From DASWJS01 sp036397035 (GTDB taxonomy: Bacteria; Actinomycetota; AC-67): a stretch of DNA of 64,000 nt. This document shows positions 24,794 to 32,947 of this stretch, one piece after another. The stretch spans positions 79,123 to 143,122 of the forward strand of contig DASWJS010000014.1 in the NCBI GenBank assembly GCA_036397035.1, given 5' to 3'. The notes beneath the pieces are model-generated. The model saw only the letters and a list, made by a program, of their open reading frames with translations, did no database searches and had not been told where the DNA came from. Position 1 is the first letter of the stretch. The number at the start of each line of letters is the position of its first letter. The position numbers and the translations under genes are program-made.

Positions 24794-26334
24794 GCGCCCG
24801 CGCGCGAACCGTCGGCGACGTCGCCTGCCTCGTCGCGCAACGCGCGCCGGAGCACCTTGCCGGTGATCGTGTGCGGGATCTCCTGGACGAACTCGACCGA
24901 CTGCGGGCACTTGAAGCGCGCGAGCGACCGGCGGCAGAACTCGACCAGATCCTCCTCGTTCGTCGCCTCGCCCGGCCGGAGCTGCACCACCGCCTTCACG
25001 GCCTCGCCGGTATAGGGGTGCGGGACCCCGACGATCGCCGCGTCGGCCACCTTGGGATGCCGGAACAGCACCTCCTCGACCTCGCGCGGGTACACGTTGA
25101 AGCCCGACACGATGATCAGGTCCTTCTTGCGGTCGACGATGAACAGGTAGCCGTCGGCGTCCTCGTAGGCAACGTCGCCGGTGTGCAGCCAGCCGTTGCG
25201 GAACGCCTCCGCCGTCTCCTGGTCGCGACGCCAGTAGCCGCCGAACACGTTGGGTCCGCGCGCGACGATCTCGCCGGGATCGCCGTCCTCGACGTCGTCG
25301 CCGTTCTCGTCGACCAGCCGGATCTCGACTTCCGGCAAGGGCTTGCCGATCGAGCCGGGCTTGGCCACGTCGCCCATCGCGTTGGACGTCAGCCCGGGCG
25401 CCGTCTCCGTCAGGCCGTAGCCCTCCCAGATCGTGATCCCCAGCCGGTCGCGGAACTGCTCGAGCACCGGACCCGGCAGCGGCGCGGCGCCCGAGACGGC
25501 GAGCCGCACGCTGTTGAGGTCGCGCGCCTCGATGCCCGGCGTCGCGAGCCACGCGACGAACATCGGCGGGGCGCCGAACGCGATCGTCACGCGGTGACGC
25601 TCGATCGCATCCAGCGCCGCGCTGGGATCGAAGCGCTCCAGCAAGACGGCCGTCGCGCCGACGCGGACCGTCAGCCCCAGGATCACGTTCAGCGCGTAGA
25701 TGTGGAACAGCGGCAGCACGAGCAGCACCGTGTCGCTTTCGCCTTCGGCGAGCATCGGCACCTTGCTCATCTGGTCGAGATTGGCGGTGAGGTTGCCGTG
25801 CAGCAGCATCGCGCCCTTCGGCTGTCCCGTCGTGCCGCTGGTATACGCGAGCACGGCGAGGTCCTCGTCGGTCGTGGAGATCTCGGGCGGCTCGCCGCCG
25901 CGCCCGATCATCTGATCCCACGTCATCGTGCCGACGGCCGCCTTGTCGCCGACGACGATCACGTGCTCGAGCATCGGCAAGGTCTCGCGGAGCCCTTCGA
26001 CCACCCCGGCGAAGGGGTCGGCGACGACGACCGCCCGGGCTTCGGCGTCGGCCAGGATGAATCCGACCTCGTCGGCCGTGTACATCGTGTTGAGCGGCAC
26101 CATCACGGCACCCGCGCGAGCGATGCCGAGGTACGCGTAGATGAACTGCGGGATGTTGTGGACGAGCACCGCGACGCGATCTCCTTTTCGAACGCCGAGC
26201 GCCGCGATTCCCGCCGCGGCATGATCGATCTCGGCGTCCAGCTCTCGGTAGGTGATCGGTCGATCCTGGAAGATGACGGCCGGCTTCTCGGGCAGGCGCG
26301 AAGCCGTATCCCGCACCACGTTCGCGATGTTCAT
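24790..26334 (-). CDS. Acyl-CoA synthetase (AMP-forming)
   Basis: Adenylates a carboxylic acid and transfers it to CoA. The ATP loop is YTSGTTGQPKGAM; WEGYGLTETAP, GWLHTGDVAYEDADGYL and DRKKDLIIVSGFNVYPREVEE are the later core motifs, and the catalytic lysine is in TITGKVLRRALRDE. The 514 residues match long-chain or medium-chain fatty acid-CoA ligases. The start is ATG 26334. It is first gene of the run leading to the glutaredoxin. Chain-length preference cannot be read. Confidence 0.92.
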   Translation of the reverse strand: MNIANVVRDTASRLPEKPAVIFQDRPITYRELDAEIDHAAAGIAALGVRKGDRVAVLVHNIPQFIYAYLGIARAGAVMVPLNTMYTADEVGFILADAEARAVVVADPFAGVVEGLRETLPMLEHVIVVGDKAAVGTMTWDQMIGRGGEPPEISTTDEDLAVLAYTSGTTGQPKGAMLLHGNLTANLDQMSKVPMLAEGESDTVLLVLPLFHIYALNVILGLTVRVGATAVLLERFDPSAALDAIERHRVTIAFGAPPMFVAWLATPGIEARDLNSVRLAVSGAAPLPGPVLEQFRDRLGITIWEGYGLTETAPGLTSNAMGDVAKPGSIGKPLPEVEIRLVDENGDDVEDGDPGEIVARGPNVFGGYWRRDQETAEAFRNGWLHTGDVAYEDADGYLFIVDRKKDLIIVSGFNVYPREVEEVLFRHPKVADAAIVGVPHPYTGEAVKAVVQLRPGEATNEEDLVEFCRRSLARFKCPQSVEFVQEIPHTITGKVLRRALRDEAGDVADGSRAGA

Positions 26335-26557
26335 GCCTTCGACGGTCCCTCTAGCTCGTTCGTGCTCGACCGGCGTTCCGCGCGCATAACGCTACCGCGC
26401 CAGACGGGTCGTGACGAAACCACGCGAAGTGCATATTTCTGCCCTCTGCGGGCCCGGATGACCACCCAAAGTGATCGTTTGGGGGGTCTGAGCCTCAAGT
26501 CTGACCACTGAGCGTCGATGTAACCACTGAGAGTGAAAACCTGAGCAACACGCTCGT

Positions 26558-26640
26558 CAACGCGAAAAGGCAAACCCGCCGCAAGGCGGGGACGCAAAGC
26601 CACGGGGCCCCTGCGGGGCTAGCCGGGTTGCCGACGGAGA
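26558..26640 (+). ncRNA. Cyclic di-GMP-I (GEMM) riboswitch
   Basis: The conserved GEMM-I elements occur in order: AGGCAAACC, a P2 hairpin capped by a GCAA tetraloop (CCCGCC-GCAA-GGCGGGG), the invariant GACGCAAAGCC linker, a P3 hairpin (GGGGCCCC...GGGGC), then GCCGGGTTGCCGA closing P1. It lies 87 bp upstream of GTG 26728 and so sits in the leader of the secreted CAP-domain gene. No clear terminator or sequestering hairpin was resolved, so whether c-di-GMP turns the gene on or off is open. The preceding stretch (26335-26557) has no gene; a repeated ACCACTGAG at about 26503 and 26522 is the only pattern seen. Confidence 0.92.
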
Positions 26641-26727
26641 CGACGACGCCACTCCAGCGCCGTCGATCCACAGGCAGACAACGGATCGACGAGCTGCTGC
26701 TCGGGCCCGGATACAGGGGGCCTAGTC

Positions 26728-27354
26728 GTGAGTGGACGTCGTTTTCTGTCCGCCGTCATCATGGCGGCAATCGCAAGCACCATCGTCGCCGCCGGCGCGC
26801 CGAGCGCCGTCGCCGCGGCGAGCGACTTCGAGTCGCAGTTCGTCTCCAAGATCAACGCCGAGCGAGCCAAGAAGGGCCTGTCCCGGCTCAGCGTCGCGGG
26901 CGACCTCGTCAGCATCGGACGCCGCCACAGCGGCCGCATGGCCGACAAGGGCAGCATCTGGCACAACCCCAACCTCGCCGACGAAGTCTCCGGCAACTGG
27001 ACCGTCCTGGGCGAGAACGTCGGCATGGGTCCCACCGTCGACAACCTTCACGCGGCGTTCATGAACTCGCCCGGACACCGCGCGAACATCCTCGACAACG
27101 ACTGGAACGAGATGGGCATCGGCGTCGTCGTCGACAACAAGACCATCTACGTCACCGAGATCTTCGCCGCGCGGCGGCACGCCACCACGACCACGGTGAC
27201 CACGCGAGCCGCGCCCGCGTCCAGCGCGGCCGTCGCGCCCACCACGTCGTCGTACTCCGCGCCCGCGCGCGCACCTAAGCTCCAGCCGAAGCCGAAGCCC
27301 GCGCCGAAGCCGCGCACGGTCAAGCTGCTGGCTCAGATGGCGCACCTCGACTAG
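26728..27354 (+). CDS. Secreted CAP/SCP-domain protein under c-di-GMP control
   Basis: The Sec signal peptide (FLSAVIMAAIASTIVAAGAPSAVAA) is followed by a CAP domain at about residues 33-150: INAERAKKGLSRLSVAGDL, GENVGMGPTVDN, and NSPGHRANILDNDWNEMGIG with the conserved His-Arg. A Thr/Ala/Pro/Lys-rich tail of about 55 residues, suited to cell-wall association, ends the protein. Bacterial CAP proteins are extracellular and mostly of unknown activity. GTG 26728 has AGGGGG seven bases upstream. The riboswitch implies a role in attachment, sporulation-like development or surface remodelling. Confidence 0.9.
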   Translation: MSGRRFLSAVIMAAIASTIVAAGAPSAVAAASDFESQFVSKINAERAKKGLSRLSVAGDLVSIGRRHSGRMADKGSIWHNPNLADEVSGNWTVLGENVGMGPTVDNLHAAFMNSPGHRANILDNDWNEMGIGVVVDNKTIYVTEIFAARRHATTTTVTTRAAPASSAAVAPTTSSYSAPARAPKLQPKPKPAPKPRTVKLLAQMAHLD

Positions 27355-27382
27355 CGCGAGTCCGGCGGTACACCTCTCCGCG

Positions 27383-27405
27383 CCCCGGGGCCTTCGGCCC
27401 CGGGG
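27383..27405 (+). terminator. Strong GC hairpin after the CAP gene
   Basis: CCCCGGGGCC-TTC-GGCCCCGGGG forms a perfect 10-bp stem 28 bp after the CAP stop. Only a weak pyrimidine stretch (CCCCTTCTGC) follows, so it may terminate or protect the 3' end. The next gene starts 33 bp later. Confidence 0.6.
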
Positions 27406-27437
27406 CTCGGCCCCTTCTGCGCCCGTATCATGCGCTC

Positions 27438-28241
27438 GTGAGCACCGACGGTCCTCGCGTCCTCTGCTCGACCGGCCCGTTCTTCATGATGCCGCTCGGA
27501 CAGGTCTTCGACGCGTTGTCGAAAGCCGGGTTTACCGGCGCGGAGGTGATGGTCACCTCCGACCAGGTGACGCAGGAGGGCGCCGGCTTGCGCGCGCTCT
27601 CGGAAGACTTCGGGATCGCGGTCGAAGCGATCCACGCGCCGTTCCTGTTGCTGACCCGCACCGTCTTCACGACCGACCCCCTCGAGAAGATCAGGCGATC
27701 GACGGGGCTCGCGCAGGACATCGGCGCGCCGCTCGTCGTCGTCCACCCCGCATACCGATGGCAACAGCGATTCCATCGGTGGCTCGGCCAGGACATCGCA
27801 GAGTTCAGCCGCAGCGAAGCGATCACGCTCGCGGTGGAGAACATGTTCCCGGTCTGGGTGCGCGGCCGCGCGCTCCAGTTCCATCGATCGATGTCGATCG
27901 AGGACATGAAGCGGTTCTCGACCGTCGTGCTGGACACCAGCCACGCGGCCGTCACCGGCATCGACGTGATCCGCGCCTTCGACGAGCTGGGCGATCGCAT
28001 CCGGCACATTCACCTGTCCAACAACCTCGGGACGGGGCGCGACACGCACTCGCCGCTCACCAACGGCGTCCTGCCGATCGGGCGGCTGCTCGAGCGCATC
28101 GCCGGCGCCGGCTTCACGGGAACGATCACCCTTGAGCTTGATGTCCGGGAATGGCTGGGAAAGCCCGGCCAGCTCGTCGGCCAATTGCGCCGCCAGCGGG
28201 AGTTTTGTCTGGACCGGCTGGGCGCGGCGGCGGGCGCCTGA
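27438..28241 (+). CDS. Sugar phosphate isomerase/epimerase-type TIM barrel
   Basis: AP endonuclease-2/xylose isomerase-like fold. Metal-site residues lie at the ends of strands: EAIHAPFLL, VVVHPAYRWQQ, LAVENMFPVW (Glu), VVLDTSHAAVTG (Asp-His), IRHIHLSNNLG, and the C-terminal ITLELDVREW (Glu). The 267-residue length fits. GTG 27438 opens the frame. Its substrate could be a sugar, a hydroxyacid or an inositol derivative; nothing nearby decides. It appears monocistronic or paired with the receiver gene 112 bp downstream. Confidence 0.82.
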   Translation: MSTDGPRVLCSTGPFFMMPLGQVFDALSKAGFTGAEVMVTSDQVTQEGAGLRALSEDFGIAVEAIHAPFLLLTRTVFTTDPLEKIRRSTGLAQDIGAPLVVVHPAYRWQQRFHRWLGQDIAEFSRSEAITLAVENMFPVWVRGRALQFHRSMSIEDMKRFSTVVLDTSHAAVTGIDVIRAFDELGDRIRHIHLSNNLGTGRDTHSPLTNGVLPIGRLLERIAGAGFTGTITLELDVREWLGKPGQLVGQLRRQREFCLDRLGAAAGA

Positions 28242-28353
28242 CCCCGTCGTTCAAGCGCCCGCGGGGCTCCGCCGATACACCTGGATGGGACTTCGGTCCT
28301 TTCTCGTCCTTCTCTCCGGCGCTACGCTTTCGAAGGACCCTGAAGGGGGTTAC

Positions 28354-28731
28354 ATGGCAACGCGGATCCTCATCGTGGACGACACCGATCACGTCCGGGA
28401 GATGCTCGCCCAGATGCTGATGCTCGACGGCTTCGAAGTCGCGGGCCTCGCGGACTCGGGACGGGCCGCCGTCGCCATGGTCGCCGGCGACGTCCCCGAC
28501 ATCGTGATCATGGACTACAAGATGCCGCACATGGACGGCATCACCGCGACCGAGCGGATCCGAGCCATCGCGCCTCGCGTGCCGATCATCCTCTACACCG
28601 CCTACCTCGACCAGCGGCTGGAGGAGCGAGCGCGCGCGGCGGGCGTCAGCGCGTGCATCGGCAAGGTCGAGGGCATCCACACGCTCGAGCGCGAGATCTC
28701 GACGCTCTGCCTGGAACTGACCTCGAACTGA
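28354..28731 (+). CDS. Stand-alone response regulator receiver domain
   Basis: A CheY-like single-domain protein of 125 residues. The acidic pocket is ILIVDDTDH, the phosphoacceptor is Asp51 in IVIMDYKMPHMDG, the switch threonine is in IILYTAYLD, and the lysine is in CIGKVEG. There is no output domain. ATG 28354 has GAAGGGGGT nine bases upstream, so it is well translated. No histidine kinase is adjacent; the kinase at 52-54 kb lacks its own regulator and is one possible partner. Confidence 0.93.
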   Translation: MATRILIVDDTDHVREMLAQMLMLDGFEVAGLADSGRAAVAMVAGDVPDIVIMDYKMPHMDGITATERIRAIAPRVPIILYTAYLDQRLEERARAAGVSACIGKVEGIHTLEREISTLCLELTSN

Positions 28732-29010
28732 TCGCGCCGCTCGCGACGAAGAGTTTCGCACCGGAGTTCAGCGCCAGATTGGACCGTCGAAAAGGGTGAA
28801 GGGCGAGCCTCTCGCGCTCGCCCTTCACGGTGGGCTAACTCTCACGACGACCTCGATCCTCTCGGGATCGAAGTCAACTACGCGGCCAACGCAGCTGCCT
28901 CGCTCTTCATCCCTCGCCCGTTGCGGGCTTCATTCCTCGAGCTACAACACTTTGTTCGTCAGCCTCGATGCCTATAACTACCGAGCCGCGAGAACGTTAC
29001 TCGTGCGCAT
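28732..29010. other. 279-bp intergenic region between receiver and LarA genes
   Basis: Apart from the hairpin at 28796-28828, no gene or RNA is evident. The second half has lower G+C than its surroundings (for example CTACAACACTTTGTTCG and GCCTATAACTACCG) and contains short Ile/Leu-poor open frames without ribosome sites. It lies between converging genes, so it is a shared 3' region. Confidence 0.4.
28796..28828 (+). terminator. 13-bp hairpin downstream of the receiver gene
   Basis: GTGAAGGGCGAGC and GCTCGCCCTTCAC pair perfectly across a 7-nt loop, 65 bp after the stop. There is no T tract. It may act as a 3'-end hairpin for transcripts from either side. Confidence 0.6.
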
Positions 29011-30426
29011 TCACGTCCGGACATCCGGGATGAAAGCGGGCGGAATCCGTACGACCGTCACCGACGGGTCGCCGCCGAGGTGCGCGCGAGCGTCGCGGAG
29101 CGCGTCGTCCACGGTGGGCACCCACGCGAAGCCCATCCGCTCGACCGGCGTGGGATCCGATCCGCCGCAGAAGATGATCCGCGACAGGTGCCGCCGGGCG
29201 AACGCCGTCTGACCCCACAGGAAGAGCGGGTGGGCGCCGTGGAAGGAGAACCGCTTCCGGTAGGCGTAGACGAACTCCGGCCTGCCAGCGAAGTCCTCCG
29301 CGTATTCGTCCCAGATCTCGAACGGGTCGGTCGTACGCGGGAGGATCTCGTTGAACAGCTCGGGATAGGACGCGTGGTGCCGCTCGAAGGCGTCCTCGAC
29401 GGGATTGGCGAAGATCGCGACGCCTCCTTCCCGCACGACCGGCGCGCCCGAATACAAGCCGAACGCGTACGAGCACGCGAGGTTGGCGACCAGGATCGGG
29501 TTGATGCGCGAGTGCGCCGAGTACGGGTCGCGGTTCGGCAGCCCCCACACGCCGACGTCGGCCTGGCCGTCCACCGGGACGCGCTGCTGGCCGGCCAGCG
29601 CCGACAGCGTGATCGGGTGCACGGCCGCCGGATGGCCGGCGTAGACCGCGGCGATCCGGCACGGGATCTCACCGGTCGGCACCGTCTCGACCTGAAAGAT
29701 GCGGCGCCCGTCGCGGGCGAGCCGGTCGTCGACCAGCGCGCCCATCTCGCCGAGCAGCCGTTGGAACGCGCTGCGCTCGGGGTCCATGATCGAATGGCCG
29801 CGCGCGAACGGGAACGGCCGGTGATGATGGCGGATCGACCGGAACGAGGACAGGCCGACGACCGTGGACTTCCACCCGCCGTTCATCGGCGACGGCGTGC
29901 AGTTGACGTAGACGAGCTGGTCCGACTCGGTGAGCGCCTTGCTCACCTCGACCTCGAACCCGCGTTCGGTCTCGCCGAGGAACTCGAGCTGATCGGGGTC
30001 GCACGCGTCGTGACACGTCAGTCGCTGGGGAGGAAGCAGGGACAGCACCGGTCCCAGCGCCGAGGCAAGCTCGGTACGCGTCCACTTCCGGTGCAACGCG
30101 TTCGCGACGAGCAGGCGCACGTTCGCGGGGTCCACGCCGGCCTCGTGCAGCGTCTCGAGCAAGACCTGGATCGCGGCGAGCCGGAAGTCGGGGTCGGCCA
30201 TCGGCACGACCGGGATGGTCAAGTCGTCGAAGGCGATCGTGACCCGGGAGGACGGCCCGACCAGCGACCGCAGCGGCTCGTGACCGACCGGCGCCTCGAT
30301 TGCCTCGCGGATGGCCGCGCGCGGATCGTCGAGCGAGGGCAAGGAGGGGGGCGCGGTCAGGACCCGGGCATCGTCCGGGACGTTCGCCGATACCGTACGC
30401 TCGCCGCAGAGCAGATCCAGCCGCAT
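29011..30426 (-). CDS. LarA-like (lactate racemase, DUF2088) protein
   Basis: Member of the nickel-pincer-dependent racemase/epimerase superfamily. The N-terminal domain carries VTIAFDDLTIPVVPMADPD, matching the family's DDxTxP, and ANALHRKWT (catalytic-type His). The second conserved region is NCTPSPMNGGWKSTVVGL, equivalent to the LarA lysine that anchors the pincer cofactor. At 471 residues it is longer than LarA (about 425). No larB, larC or larE is in the window, so cofactor supply, if any, is encoded elsewhere. Many LarA homologs act on other 2-hydroxyacids; the substrate is unknown. Confidence 0.8.
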   Translation of the reverse strand: MRLDLLCGERTVSANVPDDARVLTAPPSLPSLDDPRAAIREAIEAPVGHEPLRSLVGPSSRVTIAFDDLTIPVVPMADPDFRLAAIQVLLETLHEAGVDPANVRLLVANALHRKWTRTELASALGPVLSLLPPQRLTCHDACDPDQLEFLGETERGFEVEVSKALTESDQLVYVNCTPSPMNGGWKSTVVGLSSFRSIRHHHRPFPFARGHSIMDPERSAFQRLLGEMGALVDDRLARDGRRIFQVETVPTGEIPCRIAAVYAGHPAAVHPITLSALAGQQRVPVDGQADVGVWGLPNRDPYSAHSRINPILVANLACSYAFGLYSGAPVVREGGVAIFANPVEDAFERHHASYPELFNEILPRTTDPFEIWDEYAEDFAGRPEFVYAYRKRFSFHGAHPLFLWGQTAFARRHLSRIIFCGGSDPTPVERMGFAWVPTVDDALRDARAHLGGDPSVTVVRIPPAFIPDVRT

Positions 30427-30506
30427 GGCGTGGGAGCATATGGGCCCTGAGCCCCTGGTTGGAACTGCGCGAAGCGTTTATCCTCGGAAGGGAGCACGAG
30501 CGGCGG

Positions 30507-30593
30507 ATGCGGAGAGGAACGGCTTACCTGCTCACGGCCCTGCTGTTGGTCCTGGTCGTCGCGGTCGTCACTCAGCTCGTAGTCAATCGTTAG
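30507..30593 (+). CDS. Possible 28-residue single-helix membrane peptide
   Basis: ATG 30507 opens MRRGTAYLLTALLLVLVVAV followed by VTQLVVNR and a stop: a basic start, one perfect transmembrane stretch and a polar end. The ribosome site is poor. It lies alone between the larA-like start and the sigma-factor gene and is followed by a short palindrome. It resembles small membrane proteins missed by gene callers, but could be chance. Confidence 0.35.
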   Translation: MRRGTAYLLTALLLVLVVAVVTQLVVNR

Positions 30594-30596
30594 AAA

Positions 30597-30612
30597 CGGG
30601 CGATATCGCCCG
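30597..30612. repeat. 16-bp perfect palindrome before the sigma-factor gene
   Basis: CGGGCGATATCGCCCG lies just after the small frame at 30507-30593 and 74 bp before the sigma gene. It could be a weak terminator or an operator. Confidence 0.4.
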
Positions 30613-30685
30613 GAATGACTATGGACCGGCGTGGCGGACGCGCCGATAACTACGAGGGACACGGAAGCCACCAGAAAGCGTCTGA

Positions 30686-31291
30686 ATGAGCGCGGTGCCA
30701 GCGGCGGCGGAGCCATCCTCCGAACGAGTAGGTGAAGACGAGGTCATCGACCTCGTCGATCGCGCGCGCGAGGGCAGCGCCGAGGCGTTCGCCGAGCTGT
30801 ACGACCGGTACGTCGACCGCGTCTACCGGTTCATCCTGTACCGGGTGAGCGCCGACACGGCGCTCGCGGAGGACCTCACGTCCGAGGTCTTCGTCCGGGC
30901 CCTCCGAAAGATCAAGGGCTTCACCTGGCAGGGTCGCGACGTCGGGGCCTGGTTCGTCACCATCGCGCGCAACCTGGTGCTCGACCACTTCAAGTCCGGA
31001 CGGTTCCGCCTGGAGGTGGTCGCGCCCGAAGCGCCCGAGGGGGCAGCGGGCGACCGCGTGGTCGACCCCGAGGACCAGGCACTTGCCAGAGTTTCCCAGC
31101 AAGACCTGTACCGCGCGATCCAGCGCCTGGGGAACGAGCAACAGGAAGTCATCTACTGGCGTTTCCTGCAGGGGTATTCCGTCGCTGAGACCGCCGCCGC
31201 CATGGACAAGACCGACGGGGCCATCAAGGCCCTGCAATATCGGGCGGTCAAGGCGCTCTACAAGCTGGTGGTGGTGGATGGTGACGGGTAG
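30686..31291 (+). CDS. ECF-type sigma-70 factor
   Basis: RNA polymerase sigma subunit with regions 2 and 4 only. Region 2: FAELYDRYVDRVYRFILYR and LTSEVFVRALRKIKGF with WFVTIARNLVLDHF. Region 4: LGNEQQEVIYWRFLQGYSVAETAAAM with helix-turn-helix KTDGAIKALQYRAVKAL. The product has 201 residues. It is followed 83 bp later by a DUF5667 membrane protein, a common actinobacterial pairing. No zinc-binding anti-sigma (HxxxCxxC) is present. A clear ECF promoter (GGAAC-N16-GTT) was not found. Confidence 0.93.
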   Translation: MSAVPAAAEPSSERVGEDEVIDLVDRAREGSAEAFAELYDRYVDRVYRFILYRVSADTALAEDLTSEVFVRALRKIKGFTWQGRDVGAWFVTIARNLVLDHFKSGRFRLEVVAPEAPEGAAGDRVVDPEDQALARVSQQDLYRAIQRLGNEQQEVIYWRFLQGYSVAETAAAMDKTDGAIKALQYRAVKALYKLVVVDGDG

Positions 31292-31374
31292 TAGTTTCGA
31301 ATCCCCCGAAAAACTACCCGGCCGGACTACACAACCAAACCGACGCTTCACTCGTTGTTCGGACTGAGGCGAGC

Positions 31375-32637
31375 ATGACGAGGACGGCCAAGGAGCAGGA
31401 GTTTCAGGATCTCCTGGAAGGGAGATCATCTTCGGCGTCTCCCCAACTCGACGCGCTGGCGAAGATCGCGTCGGCGCTCGGCGCCGAAAGCGCTCGGGTC
31501 CGCCCCTCGGCGCAGTTCCGCGCTCGGCTTCGCAACGAGCTTCTTGCCCGAGCCTCCGCCACTCCCGAAGACGCCTTCGCCGCGTTCCTCGACGGCATCC
31601 AGATCGACGTGCCGGAGGAAGTGAAGCCACTGGTGGCGGTGGCGTCCGCTCTGGAACCCTCCGCGCTTCCGGCGCCGGACCCGGCCTTCCGCTTCCGGCT
31701 TCGCAACGAGCTGCTCGCCCAAGGCGCCGCGATGACAGCCCCGCGCGGGATCCGCGCGCGCGTTGCGGCGCTCAACGACCGGATGCGCAAGTCCTTCCGG
31801 GTCGTCGGGGCGACCGCCGTCGTCTCGGTCGTCCTGGCGGGCAGCGGATCGGCGCTCGCGGCCTCGGCCGGCGCCCTGCCCGGGGATGCGCTCTACGGCG
31901 TCAAGAGGTTCCACGAATCGGCGCAGCTCTTGGTGCTCTCCGGCGAGTCCGAGGGTGACCGCCTGCTCGACTTCGCCAGGACTCGCTACGAAGAGCTGCG
32001 CGGCCTGACGGAGCGCGGCGTTTCCGACCAGTCCGTCTACGTCGACACGCTCGCGGACATGAACCGCCTGACGACCGACGGGACGCGAATCCTGCTCGCC
32101 GTCTTCAAGGAAACGAAGCACACCTCGACGCTGGAGGACGTCAAGTCCTTCGCGCTCCTGCAGTCCCAGGACCTGAGCGCCCTGATCCCGCTGCTTCCTC
32201 CGGGCGCGCGGCCGGCCGCCAGGGACGCCCTGCACCACGTGGAGCGCGTGCTCACCCAGGTGGAAGTGGTGCTGGAAGGCTGCGGAGCCTGCCCCGACGA
32301 CCCGGCGTTCAACCCCGCCGGGGCGGCGGAGACCAACGACACCTTCACGGCCTCGGGCTGCGTTTGCCAGCAGCAGCCGTCTGGGGCCGACTCCGGCGGC
32401 GGCAGTCCGACGCCGTCGGACTCGAACAACGGGGGCAACGGCGGGGGCGCAGGCAACGGCGGGGGCGGCGCCAACCAGCCTCCCTCGACGCCGCCGGACG
32501 AGAACGAGATCGACGCACCCGACGAGTTGCCGGACGAGGTCGAGCAGCCGGTCGAGGAACTGATAGACGACCTCCTCGACTCGCTGGACGACCAGCTTCC
32601 GCCGCCGCCGAGCGACCCGCCGCTCCCACCCCTGTAG
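31375..32637 (+). CDS. DUF5667-domain membrane protein paired with the ECF sigma factor
   Basis: Cytoplasmic N-terminal region, one helix (VVGATAVVSVVLAGSGSALAA, about 142-162) and an extracytoplasmic DUF5667 domain beginning ALPGDALYGVKRFHESAQL. The N-terminal 120 residues contain a duplicated unit ending QFRARLRNELLARAS and AFRFRLRNELLAQGA. The C-terminus is low-complexity: a Gly/Asn-rich stretch, acidic DELPDEVEQPVEELIDDLLD, and a proline tail. Four cysteines cluster near CGACPDD and CVCQQQ. Inference: it regulates the adjacent sigma factor through its cytoplasmic part, in place of a classical anti-sigma. Confidence 0.85.
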   Translation: MTRTAKEQEFQDLLEGRSSSASPQLDALAKIASALGAESARVRPSAQFRARLRNELLARASATPEDAFAAFLDGIQIDVPEEVKPLVAVASALEPSALPAPDPAFRFRLRNELLAQGAAMTAPRGIRARVAALNDRMRKSFRVVGATAVVSVVLAGSGSALAASAGALPGDALYGVKRFHESAQLLVLSGESEGDRLLDFARTRYEELRGLTERGVSDQSVYVDTLADMNRLTTDGTRILLAVFKETKHTSTLEDVKSFALLQSQDLSALIPLLPPGARPAARDALHHVERVLTQVEVVLEGCGACPDDPAFNPAGAAETNDTFTASGCVCQQQPSGADSGGGSPTPSDSNNGGNGGGAGNGGGGANQPPSTPPDENEIDAPDELPDEVEQPVEELIDDLLDSLDDQLPPPPSDPPLPPL

Positions 32638-32947
32638 GGGGGCCAACCCCGGGTCATCCTGGCCCGCCGGCCGGTTCCCGAAAAGGACCGATTACCCATG
32701 ATTTGGTGGGACGTCCGGCCTCGACTCCGCCCCACTGGAAAAACCCCCAAAAAATGGCCATACTCTCCGTCACCAAAGAACCACCTGTTCGTTACTCCGT
32801 TCGGGTGGTGGTAGTGGACCGCTCCAAGTACAAGTAGTAGGCGCAATTCCGTCGAGAAGAACTTCCGGTTTGTCTCGCAGGAGTTGCCGTATCGGTGAGC
32901 GAATTCCCTACCTCAACAAGGGATTCTCCGGGTGACGAGGGGGCAAG
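32638..32947. other. 310-bp intergenic region before the secreted anchored protein
   Basis: No credible gene. A short hairpin (CCCCT-GT-AGGGG) spans the DUF5667 stop. An unusual A-rich stretch (GGAAAAACCCCCAAAAAATGG near 32738-32758) breaks the GC-rich background. ACCACC at 32780-32785 can pair with GGTGGT at 32804-32809. A promoter for the next gene should lie here, but no -35/-10 pair with good spacing stands out. Confidence 0.4.

Noticed and set aside
26331..26603. 90-codon minus-strand frame over the riboswitch
   Set aside because: It covers the conserved GEMM core on the opposite strand and has no ribosome site or family features.
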